From Catellatospora bangladeshensis (GTDB taxonomy: Bacteria; Actinomycetota; Actinomycetes; Mycobacteriales; Micromonosporaceae), in NCBI RefSeq assembly GCF_016862575.1, contig NZ_BONF01000048.1, forward strand, positions 1 through 64,000: 64,000 nucleotides of DNA, in the 5' to 3' direction. Within the stretch, counting starts at the first letter, position 1. Each line of letters begins with the position of its first letter. Shown here piece after piece: positions 45,482-55,296 of this stretch. Under the pieces are notes generated by a model. It was not told the origin of the DNA. It worked only from the letters and a program-made list of their open reading frames with translations, and made no database searches. A program made the translations under genes and the position numbers.

Positions 45482-45542
45482 GATCGCGAGTTCGTGTCCA
45501 AACCTGGGCTCAGACCGCACCTTTGGACACGAGAGTGCGATC
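45482..45542. repeat. GATC-bounded inverted repeat, family A
   Basis: Left arm GATCGCGAGTTCGTGTCCAA; right arm ends GGACACGAGAGTGCGATC. It lies between the convergent rpsT and the gene ending at 45572. Confidence 0.8.
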
Positions 45543-45571
45543 TTCGGGGGCCGGTGCCGCCAGTGGGGAGG

Positions 45572-46141
45572 TCACTCGTAGCGGTAGGCGGCGGATTGGC
45601 GTGCTCGCTGCTCTGCCGAACCCAGCCATGGCTCCTCGGCGGCCGGGCTCACCGGCTCCAGACCGTCGGCGGCCGCACCCCGCACGCCCGGTCCGGAGTA
45701 TGCCTCATCCACCTCGTCACGGATCGGCTCCGCATACCCGGGGCGGGTCGCCTCACGGGCCGGGGGCGTCGCCACCACGTCGGCACCTGGAACGGCTTCG
45801 CGCAGCCGCACCGGGGCACCCGCCGCCCGGCGGGTCCGCCGTGCCCGCTGCGGGCGGGAGACCGATTCGACCCCGGAGCGCGTCGTCGCCCCGGCGATCA
45901 CGTCGTTGACCTTCACCATCGCCGCGACGGAGGCCGGCAGCACGGCCACCGCCCACCAGCCGGTGAGCTCGGCCAGCGAGAGCAGCACCGCCAGCGCCAC
46001 GGTGCCCTCGAAGAACAGGAAGCACATCAGGTTGCTGGGGCGCACGTACTGCAGCCCGAGCACGCGGGCGTAGAGGGGCCGGTTGCGGGCCTCCTCGGGG
46101 CTGATGCCGCCCGCCCGCCGGGACCGGACGCCCGCCGTCAT
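45572..46141 (-). CDS. Membrane protein of unknown function, coupled to holA
   Basis: A 189-residue protein with two helices (about 38-55, LMCFLFFEGTVALAVLLSL, and 60-78, WWAVAVLPASVAAMVKVNDV) and a 100-residue Arg/Ala/Glu-rich cytoplasmic tail. The N-terminal EEARNRPLYARVLGLQYVRPS is polar. The ATG overlaps the holA stop by 4 bp. Homologues of this layout are, as far as I recall, limited to actinobacteria. No function can be stated. Confidence 0.8.
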   Translation of the reverse strand: MTAGVRSRRAGGISPEEARNRPLYARVLGLQYVRPSNLMCFLFFEGTVALAVLLSLAELTGWWAVAVLPASVAAMVKVNDVIAGATTRSGVESVSRPQRARRTRRAAGAPVRLREAVPGADVVATPPAREATRPGYAEPIRDEVDEAYSGPGVRGAAADGLEPVSPAAEEPWLGSAEQRARQSAAYRYE

Positions 46142-47121
46142 CGCACCCCTCCCGCCTGCTTGGCCTGGGCGAACGCCACGATGGTGCGTTCCAGCGCGTA
46201 GTCGCGGTCCTCCTCGCCGCCCTTGACGGCGGCGTTGCAGTCGGCGGCCGCCCGCATGGCGAGCACCAGGCCGTCCGGGGTCCAGCCGCGCGCCTGCCGC
46301 TGCGCCTTCTCGATCTTCCAGGCGGGCATGCCCAGGGTCGAGGCCAGCTGGTACGCATTGCCGCGCCCCGCCGAGGCGACCCGCGCCACGGTGCGCACGC
46401 CGTCGGCGAGCGCATCGGCGATCGGCACCGGGTCCACCCCGCTGTGCCGAGCCCAGCGCAGCGCCTCCAGCGCGGCGGGCACGTCCCCGGCGACGGCGGC
46501 GTCGGCGACCGCGAAGCCGCTCACCTCCGCCTTGCCCCGGTAGTAGCGGGCGACGGTGGCCTGGTCGATCCGGCCGCCGGTGTCCACCATCAGCTGGGCG
46601 CACGCGGCGGCGAGCTCGCGCAGGTCGTTGCCGACGGCCTCGATCAGCGCCTCCGCGGCGTCGGTGCCGCAGCGGCCGCCGAGCCGGCGCACCTCCCCGG
46701 TGACGAAGTCGACGCGGTCGCGGTGCTTGCTCAGCTTCGCCGCGGGCACCACGCTCGCGCCCGCCTTGGTCAGCGCGTCGGCCAGCGCCTTGTTCTTGGC
46801 CCCGCCGGCGTGCGCCACAACGAGGCACACGTCCGGGTCGGGCGCCTTGGCGTAGTCCAGCAGCACTGCCGTGACGTCTTTCTTGGCGTCCTGGGCGCGG
46901 CGCAGCACCAGCACCCGGGAGCCGCCGAACAGCGACGGGCTGAGCAGCTCGGCGAGCTCGCCGACGAGCATCGTGTCGGCGTCCACCTCGCGGACCTCCG
47001 CGGCCGGGTCGGCGGCACGGGCCCGCGCGGCCGCGTCGGCGATCGCGCGTGCCACCAGAAGCTCCTCGTCGCCCAGCACGAGGACCACGGGTGTCAGGAC
47101 GGGGGACGGAACCTGGCTCAC
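46138..47121 (-). CDS. holA: DNA polymerase III delta subunit
   Basis: A 327-residue clamp-loader subunit that opens the beta sliding clamp. The N-terminal AAA-like domain shows VLVLGDEELLVARAI (5-residue variant of the usual start) and LFGGSRVLVLRRAQ, and the middle holds NDLRELAAACAQLMVDTGG. No Walker motif, as expected for delta. GTG 47121 follows GAGGTG. It lies after comEC in the transcription direction and is coupled to the next gene. Confidence 0.94.
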   Translation of the reverse strand: MSQVPSPVLTPVVLVLGDEELLVARAIADAAARARAADPAAEVREVDADTMLVGELAELLSPSLFGGSRVLVLRRAQDAKKDVTAVLLDYAKAPDPDVCLVVAHAGGAKNKALADALTKAGASVVPAAKLSKHRDRVDFVTGEVRRLGGRCGTDAAEALIEAVGNDLRELAAACAQLMVDTGGRIDQATVARYYRGKAEVSGFAVADAAVAGDVPAALEALRWARHSGVDPVPIADALADGVRTVARVASAGRGNAYQLASTLGMPAWKIEKAQRQARGWTPDGLVLAMRAAADCNAAVKGGEEDRDYALERTIVAFAQAKQAGGVR

Positions 47122-47164
47122 CACCTCGCTATCGTCGCATGAGGCCCTGACCGGCCGTCCATCG

Positions 47165-49780
47165 TCACTCGAACGGGCGCGTCGGGAGCACGACGGAAAG
47201 CTTCCCCCGGTCGAGGACGACCGCGACGTCGCCGCTGACGTCGGTGCGCAGCACCCGCGCCCCGCGCCCGGCCAGCCGCGCGAGCACGGACGCGCTCGGG
47301 TGCCCGTAGTCGTTGTCCCGCCCCACGCTGACCAGCGCGATCCTGGGTGACACCGCGTCCAGGAAGCTCGGCTCCTGAAAACCGCTGCCGTGGTGGGAGA
47401 CCTTGAGGATCGGCGCGGACAGGTCCGCCCGCGCGTCGAGCAGTGCCTGCTGCCGTTCCGTCTCGGCGTCACCGGTGAGCAGTACCCGCACCCCGCGCAC
47501 CGTGGCGGCGAGCAGCAGCGAGTTGTTGTTCGGGTCGCTGCGGGTGCCGTGCATCGGCGCTGACCCGAGCACGTCAAGGCGTACCTCGCCGACGGTCCAG
47601 CCGCCGGCATCCGGCGCCGCGCGCACCGCGACGCCGTGCGCCGCCGCCGTACGGGCCACGGCCTCCCGGCCGGTCGCGGGCTCGGGCCAGGAGGTGGTGA
47701 TCACGGCGCCGATCCGCCGCCCGGCCAGCACCCCGTCGAGGCCGCCGATGTGGTCCAGATGGAAGTGGCTTACCAGCAGCAATGGCACCTCGTCCACGCC
47801 GAGCCCGCGCAGGCAGCGGTCCACGTCGGCCGGGCGCGGACCGGCGTCCACCACCACGGCCGCGCCGCCACCGGCGTTGAGCACGGTCGCGTCGCCCTGG
47901 CCGACGTCGCAGGCCACGACCAGCCAGCCGTCCGGCGGCCAGCCGCCCGCCAGCACCCGCACCGGCAGCGCGCCGAGCATCGCGGCCAGCGTGATCACGA
48001 GCGCGAGGCGGCGTACCGCGCGGCGCCGGAAGCCGATCAGCAGCAGCACGGTGATCCCGGCCAGCAGCAGCGCCCCGGGCGCACCGTCCGGCCACGGCAG
48101 CACGCCCGCGGGCAGGCCGCTGCCCACCCGGGCGACGGTGACCAGCCACCGTGCGGGCCAGCTGCCGAGCCACGCGGCGAACTCGGCCCCGTCCGGCCAG
48201 ACCGGCGACAGCAGCGCGGCCGCGACGCCGGTGACCGTCGCGGGCGCGATCGCCGGCACGGCGACCAGATTGGCCGGTACGGCGACGAGGCTCACCGTGC
48301 CGCTGATCCCCGCGACGACCGGCGCGCAGGCCAGCTGCGCCGCGGTCGGCACGGCCAGCGCCTCGGCCATCCCCGGCGGCACCCGGCGGCGGCGCAGCGC
48401 GTCCCGCATGGACGGCGCGAGCAGCAGCAGGCCGGAGGTGGCCAGCACGGACAGCGCGAACCCGGCGTCAGTGGCCAGCTCCGGATCGGCCACCAGCAGC
48501 ACCACGACCGCCGTGCACAGCGCGGGCAGCGCGGCGCGGGAGCGGCCGGAGGCCAGCGCGAGCAGCGCCACGCCGCCCATCACCGCGGCGCGCACCACAC
48601 TCGGCGACGGCCTGGCCAGGATCACGAACCCGACCACCGACACCGCGCACAGCAGCGCGGTCAGCCGCGGCCCGGCCCTGCCCCACCGGGCGAGCAGCAG
48701 CACCGCCCCGGTCACGATCGCCACGTTGGACCCGCTGACGGCTGTCAAATGAGTCATGCCGGTGTCCACGAACGCCTGGTCGACGGCCGGGTCCAGGCGG
48801 CTGGTGTCACCCACGACCAGGCCCGGGAGCAGCCCGCCGACGGCCGCGTCGAGTGGGGCGCAGGCCCGTTGCAGTCCCGCCCGCAGTCCCCCGGCGGCCC
48901 GCTGGATCCAGGGTGCCTGTCCCAGCAGCTCCGGCGGCCCGTTAACGGACAGCACGGCAGCCCGCAGGTCGCCGCCCCGGCTTGGCCCGAGCCGGGCCTC
49001 GGCGCGCACCCGCTGGCCGGGCAGCAGCCCACGCCAGCCGTCCCCGGTGGCCAGCACCAGCACCCGCACGTCGGTGCGCAGCTCCCCGGCCACCGCCAGA
49101 TGCGCGGCCACCACCCAGGTCTGCTCCCGCCCGGTCACCCCGGCGGCGGGACGCGGATCGTCCCGCACGGTCAGCTCGACCGTAACCGTGGCCCGCCGCG
49201 CGACCAGCTCCCCCAGCTCAGGAGCATCCCGCGCCGCCAGCCGCGCCCCGGTCGCCGCCGCCCCGCACAGCACCCCGAGAAACGCCCCGGCCACGATCCA
49301 CCGCCACGCCCCACCCCCGGCGTCTGCCACCCCCACCCGCGCTGCACCCGACCGAGCACTCACCCGCGCGACGCCCCCGCGCACTGCACTCGACTGAGCA
49401 GCACCCCCACGCAGTGGACCCGGCCGGACCGCGTCCACCCGCGTAGCACTCGACCGGGCTGCACTTTCGGGGAAACTGCGGCCTTCAGTGCCTGCGAGCC
49501 CGCGGTTTCCCTGAATCTGCGCGAGGAGCCGGCCGACCGTGGGCGGGAGAAGGGCCGGCCGGGTGTCTCGTTCGGCCGGGTGTGGCGCCTGTTCGGAGCC
49601 GCGTGTGCCGCGGCAGCTCCGGAGCAGGTGAGAACGCCAGGTGGCGGCTAGGAGGGCGCCTGCGGCGCCGATGGCGGCGAGGGTCAGCGACACGGGGAGG
49701 CTGGTCAGCAGCGCGGTAAGGGAGGCAGCCCAGCAGCCGAGGGCGAAGGGTGCCAGCCGCAGGTCGGGTCCGTCGCCCAT
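47165..49780 (-). CDS. comEC: ComEC/Rec2 DNA uptake channel
   Basis: An 871-residue membrane protein that carries single-stranded DNA across the membrane in competence. The competence domain has several helices and the motif LTAVSGSNVAIVTG (about 343-356). The C-terminal metallo-beta-lactamase-like domain shows LVSHFHLDHIGGLDG and VSHHGSGFQEP. Between the first and later helices a region at about 55-165 is low-complexity (RSSATRVDAVRPG, RGGVARVSARSGAARV) and holds an inverted repeat at DNA level (49466-49515). It overlaps comEA by one base. Confidence 0.93.
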   Translation of the reverse strand: MGDGPDLRLAPFALGCWAASLTALLTSLPVSLTLAAIGAAGALLAATWRSHLLRSCRGTRGSEQAPHPAERDTRPALLPPTVGRLLAQIQGNRGLAGTEGRSFPESAARSSATRVDAVRPGPLRGGAAQSSAVRGGVARVSARSGAARVGVADAGGGAWRWIVAGAFLGVLCGAAATGARLAARDAPELGELVARRATVTVELTVRDDPRPAAGVTGREQTWVVAAHLAVAGELRTDVRVLVLATGDGWRGLLPGQRVRAEARLGPSRGGDLRAAVLSVNGPPELLGQAPWIQRAAGGLRAGLQRACAPLDAAVGGLLPGLVVGDTSRLDPAVDQAFVDTGMTHLTAVSGSNVAIVTGAVLLLARWGRAGPRLTALLCAVSVVGFVILARPSPSVVRAAVMGGVALLALASGRSRAALPALCTAVVVLLVADPELATDAGFALSVLATSGLLLLAPSMRDALRRRRVPPGMAEALAVPTAAQLACAPVVAGISGTVSLVAVPANLVAVPAIAPATVTGVAAALLSPVWPDGAEFAAWLGSWPARWLVTVARVGSGLPAGVLPWPDGAPGALLLAGITVLLLIGFRRRAVRRLALVITLAAMLGALPVRVLAGGWPPDGWLVVACDVGQGDATVLNAGGGAAVVVDAGPRPADVDRCLRGLGVDEVPLLLVSHFHLDHIGGLDGVLAGRRIGAVITTSWPEPATGREAVARTAAAHGVAVRAAPDAGGWTVGEVRLDVLGSAPMHGTRSDPNNNSLLLAATVRGVRVLLTGDAETERQQALLDARADLSAPILKVSHHGSGFQEPSFLDAVSPRIALVSVGRDNDYGHPSASVLARLAGRGARVLRTDVSGDVAVVLDRGKLSVVLPTRPFE
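49466..49515. repeat. Inverted repeat inside comEC
   Basis: TTCGGGGAAACTGCGG and CCGCGGTTTCCCTGAA, 14 of 16 bases complementary, with an 18-nt loop. It lies in frame inside the low-complexity insertion of comEC. Its design is like the intergenic repeats of this window. Confidence 0.6.
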
Positions 49781-50610
49781 CAGACCGTGACCAGGTCTTT
49801 GAGCTGCGCGAACTTCGACTCGCCAATGCCCTCGACCTGGCGCAGGTCGCCGACGCCGCGGAACTCGCCGTGCCGGGCGCGGTGGTCGAGGATCCGCTGG
49901 GCGAGCACCGGCCCGACCCCGGGCAGCGCGTCGAGCTGCGCCAGCGTCGCGGTGTTCAGGTTCACCAGGCCACCGGTCGCCGGGCCGCCGTCCCCGCCGA
50001 GCACACCCGCGGCGGGCAGACCCGGCACGGCGACGGCGATCAGCTCGCCGTCGGTCACCTTGCGGGCCAGGTTGACCGTGGACAGATCGGTGTCGGGCAG
50101 CACGCCGCCCGCCGCCTCGATGGCGTCGGCGACCCGCGACCCGGGCGGCAGCCGGACCAGGCCGGGCTTGCGCACCCGCCCGGTGACGGCGACGACCAGC
50201 GGCTGCGGCGACGCCGGGGCGGACGGGCGGGGCGCGTCGGGCACGACCACGGCCGGTTCGGGCACGGGATCGCTGGACGGCCGAGCCTGCCAGGCCAGGT
50301 AGGCCGCGACCGCGACCACCAGCGCGGCCACGGCGGCGAGCGCCCGCAACCCGCGCCGCCCCGGGTCGAACGCGCCCCGGCCCGGCAGCGCGCTGGGCGG
50401 AGCCGGGTCAGCCGCGTCGGACGGGTGGGCTGCGCCGGGCAGCACGTCGAGGAAGGGCGCGCCGAGGAGTCCACTCGGCCAGGCCGGAGCCGCCACCGGC
50501 TCGGGCGCGGACTCGGGGACGGTGGCGGGCCCGAGGCCGGGGAACACCCGGTGCAGGCGATCGCGGGTGGCGGCCTCGTCGGGCGGTGGCGTACGGAAGG
50601 ACGACAGCAC
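49780..50610 (-). CDS. comEA: ComEA-type DNA-binding protein
   Basis: A 276-residue competence protein. One transmembrane helix (about 88-108, LRALAAVAALVVAVAAYLAW) anchors it. An SLBB-like domain (VVAVTGRVRKPGLVRLPPG) follows, and the C-terminus carries the helix-hairpin-helix DNA-binding motif VNLNTATLAQLDALPGVGPV then ILDHRARHGEFRGVGDL. TAGCGT at 50617-50622 lies 6 nt before GTG 50610, so it is probably leaderless and starts the comEA-comEC-holA unit. Confidence 0.94.
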   Translation of the reverse strand: MLSSFRTPPPDEAATRDRLHRVFPGLGPATVPESAPEPVAAPAWPSGLLGAPFLDVLPGAAHPSDAADPAPPSALPGRGAFDPGRRGLRALAAVAALVVAVAAYLAWQARPSSDPVPEPAVVVPDAPRPSAPASPQPLVVAVTGRVRKPGLVRLPPGSRVADAIEAAGGVLPDTDLSTVNLARKVTDGELIAVAVPGLPAAGVLGGDGGPATGGLVNLNTATLAQLDALPGVGPVLAQRILDHRARHGEFRGVGDLRQVEGIGESKFAQLKDLVTV

Positions 50611-50922
50611 GCGGCCACGCTAGGCGGGCACCGGCGCACGGCGTACCCGCCAAATCCGTTGCCTGTGGACGGCGGCCCGCTTGGGGACAACCGCCTGATC
50701 AAGCCCCCGCCGTGCTATACGCGAGCCGCGAAGCGCGCCCGTCCACAACGGACTCTTACGTCCGCGCCGGTTTCATAAACAGTTTTGAAGTTACGAATCA
50801 TCGAACGCTGTTAACCGCTCTGCCGCAGCGCATTCCTCCGCTTCTAGGTTCGGCGCACCCCTTCGCGGTCGGCGTCATCGGGACCCGGCCGCGAAGCAGG
50901 GGATCTCTGGGAGGAGAGAACC
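50611..50922. other. Divergent promoter region comEA / S8 protease
   Basis: A 312-bp gap without a gene. It holds the comEA -10 at 50617-50622 and the control region of the protease. Near 50770-50805 the base composition drops (CATAAACAGTTTTGAAGTTA), unusual for this genome and likely part of the protease promoter. Confidence 0.5.
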
Positions 50923-52881
50923 TTGCGGCAACGAGTTTCCCGCCTCGGCATCGCGATCATCGTCGCGTTCGCCGGGGCCCTGGGGACCGGTGGCCTGGCG
51001 AACGCCGCGCCCACCGGCCCCGAAGGCGCCATCCTGTACGCCGACAGCCCGAACGCGGTCCCCGGCCGCTACATCGTGGTGTTCAAGGACGCCGCGGTGC
51101 CCGCCGCGGGCGTCGGCACGAAGGCCCGCGACCTCGCCGGGCGCTTCGGCGGGCAGGCCCGCCACCTGTACACGGCGGGCCTGCGCGGCTTCTCGGTGAC
51201 CCTGTCCGACAAGCAGGCCCGGAAGCTGGCCGCCGACCCGGCGGTCGCCTCGGTCGAGGCGGTGCAGCGCATCAGCGTCGCCGACACCCAGAACAACCCG
51301 CCGAACTGGGGCGACGACCGGATCGACCAGCAGAACCTGCCGCTGAACCAGGCGTACACGTACCCCACCAACCCCGGTCAGGGCGCGACGGTCTATGTGC
51401 TGGACACCGGTATCAACGCCAACCACGTCGACTTCACCGGCCGGGTCGGCCAGGGCACGGACATGGTCGACGACGACAGCACCCCCACCGACTGCCACGG
51501 GCACGGCACGCACGTGGCCGGCACCGCCGTGGGCACCAGCTACGGCGTGGCCAAGAAGGCCCGCGTGGTGGCCGTACGGGTGCTGAACTGCCAGGGTAGC
51601 GGCACGAACGACGACCTGATCGCGGGCATCAACTGGGTGCGCACCAACGCCCAGAAGCCGGCCGTGGTCAACTACAGCATCGGCTGCCAGAGCCGCTGCA
51701 CCAGCCAGGCCATGGACAGCGCCGTGTCGAGCCTGATCTCGTCCGGCGTGCAGTTCGTCCAGGCGGCGGGCAACTCGTCCGACGACGCCTGCTACTACAG
51801 CCCGCAGGCCGTCGCGGCGGCGGTCACCGTCGGCAACACCAACAGCTCCGACGCCCGCAACAGCAGCAGCAACTACGGCTCCTGCCTGGACATCTTCGCC
51901 CCGGGCACGAGCATCGTGTCGGCGTCGTACTCCAGCAACACCGGCAGCGCGACGATGACGGGCACCTCGATGGCCTCGCCGCACACGGCCGGCGCCGCGG
52001 CGGTGTACCTGGGGCTCAACCCGAACGCCACGCCCGCCCAGGTGCGTGACGCGCTGGTCAACAACGCCACCACCGGCAAGGTGACCAGCCCCGGCACCGG
52101 TTCGCCGAACCGGCTGCTCTACACCGGCTTCATGAACGGCGGGACGAACCCGAACAACCCGTCGGTCACCAACCCGGGCAACCGCAGCACCGCCGTCGGG
52201 CAGTCCGTCAGCCTGCAGATGCAGGCCAGCGGCGGCACGACGCCGTACACCTGGAGCGCCTCCGGCCTGCCCGCGGGGCTGTCGATCAGCTCGTCGAGCG
52301 GCCTGATCACGGGCAGCCCGACCACGGCCGGCACGTACAACGTCACGGTCACGGTGACCGACGCCGCGTCGAAGACCGGCACGGCGAACTTCACCTGGAC
52401 CGTCACCACCGGTGGCGGCGGCTGCACGGCCACCCAGGTCGTGGGCAACTCCAGCTTCGAGAGCGGCACCACGCCGTGGACCGCGGACTCGGGCGTCATC
52501 GGCGCCTTCGCGAGCTACGGCTACCCGGGCAAGACCGGCACCCGCACCGCGTGGCTCGGCGGCCAGGGCCAGACCCAGACCGACTGGGTCCAGCAGTCGG
52601 TGACCATCCCGGCCGGGTGCACCAGCGCCACGCTGCGCTACTGGATCCGCATCACCACCGCCGAGACCGACGGCCAGGTCTGGGACCGGCTGACCGTAAC
52701 CCTCGGCGGCACGACGGTGGCCACCGCCACCAACCTCGACGCCAACTCGGCGTACGTGGAGAAGGTCATCAACGTCAGCCAGTTCATCGGGCAGACGGTG
52801 ACGCTGAAGTTCAACGGCGTCGAGGACCAGTCGCTGCAGACCAGCTGGGTCATCGACGACGTGACCATCAGCGCCTCCTGA
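50923..52881 (+). CDS. Secreted subtilisin-like serine protease (S8)
   Basis: A 652-residue exported protease. Signal peptide about 1-29 (to ANAA), I9 inhibitor propeptide about 48-122 ([10 protein letters not shown]), catalytic domain 130-395 with Asp161 (VLDTGIN), His194 (HGHGTHVAG), oxyanion Asn284 (AAGN) and Ser349 (GTSMASP). Then a putative Ig-like domain (about 412-498) and a Cys-bearing C-terminal beta domain to the end. It is a broad protein-degrading enzyme by family. The start is TTG 50923, with GGGAGGAGAG before it; no better start is in frame. Terminated by the hairpin at 52908. Confidence 0.95.
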   Translation: MRQRVSRLGIAIIVAFAGALGTGGLANAAPTGPEGAILYADSPNAVPGRYIVVFKDAAVPAAGVGTKARDLAGRFGGQARHLYTAGLRGFSVTLSDKQARKLAADPAVASVEAVQRISVADTQNNPPNWGDDRIDQQNLPLNQAYTYPTNPGQGATVYVLDTGINANHVDFTGRVGQGTDMVDDDSTPTDCHGHGTHVAGTAVGTSYGVAKKARVVAVRVLNCQGSGTNDDLIAGINWVRTNAQKPAVVNYSIGCQSRCTSQAMDSAVSSLISSGVQFVQAAGNSSDDACYYSPQAVAAAVTVGNTNSSDARNSSSNYGSCLDIFAPGTSIVSASYSSNTGSATMTGTSMASPHTAGAAAVYLGLNPNATPAQVRDALVNNATTGKVTSPGTGSPNRLLYTGFMNGGTNPNNPSVTNPGNRSTAVGQSVSLQMQASGGTTPYTWSASGLPAGLSISSSSGLITGSPTTAGTYNVTVTVTDAASKTGTANFTWTVTTGGGGCTATQVVGNSSFESGTTPWTADSGVIGAFASYGYPGKTGTRTAWLGGQGQTQTDWVQQSVTIPAGCTSATLRYWIRITTAETDGQVWDRLTVTLGGTTVATATNLDANSAYVEKVINVSQFIGQTVTLKFNGVEDQSLQTSWVIDDVTISAS

Positions 52882-52907
52882 CGGAAGGCTCACCGATCGG
52901 GGGAAGG

Positions 52908-52940
52908 GCGGCCGGGCATCTCACGACGATGCCCGGCCGC
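52908..52940. terminator. Bidirectional hairpin terminator
   Basis: GCGGCCGGGCATC and GATGCCCGGCCGC, 13-bp perfect stem with a 7-nt loop, fit exactly between the convergent protease gene and the XRE-type gene stop at 52941. Confidence 0.88.
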
Positions 52941-53879
52941 TCACTCCCATTCCCAGCGCATGCCCACGATGCCCGGCGGGATGTCGGTCGCCACCACGTG
53001 CGCGCCGTGCGTCGAGCCGATCCAGACCTCGCGTACGCCCTGGTCGGGCGCGTGGATGCCGCGCCGTTCGAAGCGGTAGCAGCGGGCCGGCACCGCGTCG
53101 CGGTCGAACTGCACCTGCAGCACGTACTCCCCCACCGGCACCGAGAAGCCCCGGTAGTAGTTGTCGGTCGCGACGGCGGAGCCGCTCTCGAACTCGTACT
53201 CGATGACGACGGTGTCACCCTGGGACAGCATCCGGTCGAAGATGATCTCGGCTGCCTGCAGGCCCGACTCGGGGTCCGAGCGCACCCGCCCCAGCCGGCA
53301 GTTGCGCAGGGCGTGCACGCCGGTGGGCGCGCCCAGGTCGTCGGTGCGGAAGATGCCGACGGTGCGCGAGACCCGGTCCACGTTGGCCCGCAGCACCTGG
53401 CGGCAGGTCAGGCTCAGCTCCTGGCGCCCCGCGCCGACCGTGTACAGGTCGTGCAGGCTGATCCGGGTCAGCTCGTGGTACATCCACTTGTCGAGCTCGC
53501 CGATGATCTTCGAGACGCTGTTGCCGTTCTCGAACAGGCGGTCGATGTCGATGGTGCCGGGCGGCTGGTTCAGCCAGCGCCCGCGCGGGCGGCGCGGGCC
53601 CAGCTGGGCGATGAGGGACTCGGCGGGCAGCGACAGGATCTGCTCCAGCAGCCGCACCGCCTTCATGGACTCGGGACGCTCCGGGCGGCTGCGCCCCCGC
53701 CGCCAGTAGCTCAACGTGGCCAGGCTGACGCTCACCCCGGCGGCGGACAGCCGCTCCTGGATCTCCTCCGGCCGGATGCCCCGGTCTTCGATGGCCAGGT
53801 GCAGCGCTGCGGAGAACGGGCCGGTACGCAGCGCATGCGCCAGGTCCCGGCCGAGAAGTTCAGAACGAGCCTTCTCCAT
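52941..53879 (-). CDS. XRE-family transcriptional regulator
   Basis: A 312-residue protein. The N-terminal HTH is at about 34-75 (EEIQERLSAAGVSVSLATLSYWRRGRSRPERPESM), a cI-like arrangement. The C-terminal 200 residues are beta-rich (VVIEYEFESGSAVATDNYYRGFSVPVGEY) with no family that I can name; similar proteins in streptomycetes are single-gene regulators. The TACTCA hexamer 6 nt before ATG 53879 could be a weak -10. No target is visible. Confidence 0.8.
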   Translation of the reverse strand: MEKARSELLGRDLAHALRTGPFSAALHLAIEDRGIRPEEIQERLSAAGVSVSLATLSYWRRGRSRPERPESMKAVRLLEQILSLPAESLIAQLGPRRPRGRWLNQPPGTIDIDRLFENGNSVSKIIGELDKWMYHELTRISLHDLYTVGAGRQELSLTCRQVLRANVDRVSRTVGIFRTDDLGAPTGVHALRNCRLGRVRSDPESGLQAAEIIFDRMLSQGDTVVIEYEFESGSAVATDNYYRGFSVPVGEYVLQVQFDRDAVPARCYRFERRGIHAPDQGVREVWIGSTHGAHVVATDIPPGIVGMRWEWE

Positions 53880-53924
53880 GAACGCTGAGTATCACCACGG
53901 CATCGCCCCGGCGCTACCCGAGTG

Positions 53925-54803
53925 TCAGAGCTGGTCGTCCAGGAGGGACTGGGCGGCCTCGGGGAGCCGGTGCACGACGACGCCGGCCAGACCGGGTCCG
54001 ACGTGCGCGGCGACGACCGCGCCCACCTCGCTGACGTACAGCTCGCAGAGGCGGTCGCCGAGCCGCTCGCGCAGCGCGTGCTCGACCCACTCGGCCCGCT
54101 CGGCGGCGGCCAGGTGGTGCACGGCGACCTCGACCGGCCCGTCACCGGCGGCCTCCAGCGCGAGCGCGACCAGGCGGTCCAGCGCGCGGGCCGCGGTGCG
54201 CACCTTGTCGCGCATGCTGATGCCGCCCGCGGACACCTCCAGCAGCGGCTTCACCGCCAGGGCGGTGCCCAGCAGCGCCGAGGCGGCGTTGATCCGGCCG
54301 CCGCGGCGCAGGTGCTCCAGGGTGTCCACGTAGAAGAAGGAGCTGGTCCGCTCGATGGTGGCCAGCGCCGCGCCGCGTACCCCCACCAGGTCCTCGCCCT
54401 GGGCGGCGGCACGGGCCGCGGCCAGCGCGGGAAAGCCCACGCCCATCGCGGCCGAGCACGAGTCGACCACCTCGACCGGGCCGGGCGCCTCGCCCGCGGC
54501 GGCGGTCGCCGCGCCGATCGTGCCGGACAGGGCGCCCGCCAGGTGCACCGACACGATGCCGGTCACGCCCGACGCGAACAGCTGCTCGTACACCTGCGCG
54601 AACTCGCCGGGGGTGGGCTGGGAGGTGGTGACCGCGACGCGGCGCGCGGTCAGCGCCACGGCCACCTCGGCCGGGCTGACCTCGACGCCCTCGCGGCCGG
54701 AGACGCCGCCCAGCACGACGTGCAGCGGCACCACGGTGAGCGACCCGTCCGCGATCGTGGCGGGCAGGTAGGCGGTCGAGTCGGTGACGACGGCTACGGA
54801 CAT
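53925..54803 (-). CDS. DegV family fatty-acid-binding protein
   Basis: A 292-residue protein of the DegV (FakB) fold, which holds a fatty acid for the fatty acid kinase system. VAVVTDSTAYLPA opens it, TSQPTPGEFAQVYEQL and HLAGALSGTIGAA mark the lipid pocket, and FYVDTLEHLRRGGRINAASALLG is the family signature. No FakA partner is in the window. It follows the lipoprotein gene with four bases between, so they are probably co-transcribed. Confidence 0.93.
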   Translation of the reverse strand: MSVAVVTDSTAYLPATIADGSLTVVPLHVVLGGVSGREGVEVSPAEVAVALTARRVAVTTSQPTPGEFAQVYEQLFASGVTGIVSVHLAGALSGTIGAATAAAGEAPGPVEVVDSCSAAMGVGFPALAAARAAAQGEDLVGVRGAALATIERTSSFFYVDTLEHLRRGGRINAASALLGTALAVKPLLEVSAGGISMRDKVRTAARALDRLVALALEAAGDGPVEVAVHHLAAAERAEWVEHALRERLGDRLCELYVSEVGAVVAAHVGPGLAGVVVHRLPEAAQSLLDDQL

Positions 54804-54807
54804 GCGG

Positions 54808-55254
54808 TCACGACGCCGGAGCCGCCGAGATGACCTCCAGCACCGGCCCCACCTGGCAGACGGTCATCACGTCGGGGCGGGTCCGGCCCTTCACGGTCAC
54901 CTTGGTGCCCGGCTTGAGCTGGGCCGGGTCGCCGCCGAGCAGCTGGTAGGTGACGCCCGGGGTGCGCAGCACGGTGCAGCCGCCCTCCAGGTCGATCCGC
55001 TCCACGGTGCCGGTCGCCGTGATCACGACGCCGTCCTTGGCGGGCGGCGGCACGACCGGCCCGGACGCGCCCGGCTTGGGCTTGGCGGTCGGGCTCGGCG
55101 GCAGGAAACCTGACGGTGACGCTCCCGGCGCGGACGGCTGCGGGGTCACGGAGCTGCCCACCTCCGGCTCCTCAGTCGGGGCGCAGCCGGTGAGCAGGAG
55201 ACCGCCCAGCAGCGCGCCGGTCAGCAGGTGAATGAGGGGGCTTCGCGTCATCAT
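54808..55254 (-). CDS. Lipoprotein with OB-fold-like domain
   Basis: A 148-residue exported lipoprotein. The lipobox LLTGC gives the lipidated Cys at about residue 24. A Pro/Ser-rich linker (about 25-67) leads to a 75-residue domain (VVITATGTVERIDLEG, VTYQLLGGDP, GTKVTVKGRTRPDV) resembling a small OB fold, with two Cys that may pair. I do not recognise a named family. ATG 55254 (another at 55251). It is upstream of DegV in one operon. Confidence 0.75.
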   Translation of the reverse strand: MMTRSPLIHLLTGALLGGLLLTGCAPTEEPEVGSSVTPQPSAPGASPSGFLPPSPTAKPKPGASGPVVPPPAKDGVVITATGTVERIDLEGGCTVLRTPGVTYQLLGGDPAQLKPGTKVTVKGRTRPDVMTVCQVGPVLEVISAAPAS

Positions 55255-55296
55255 GTCAGTTCGGACGTTACCGCCCGGTGGCAAGTTGCGCGAGCT

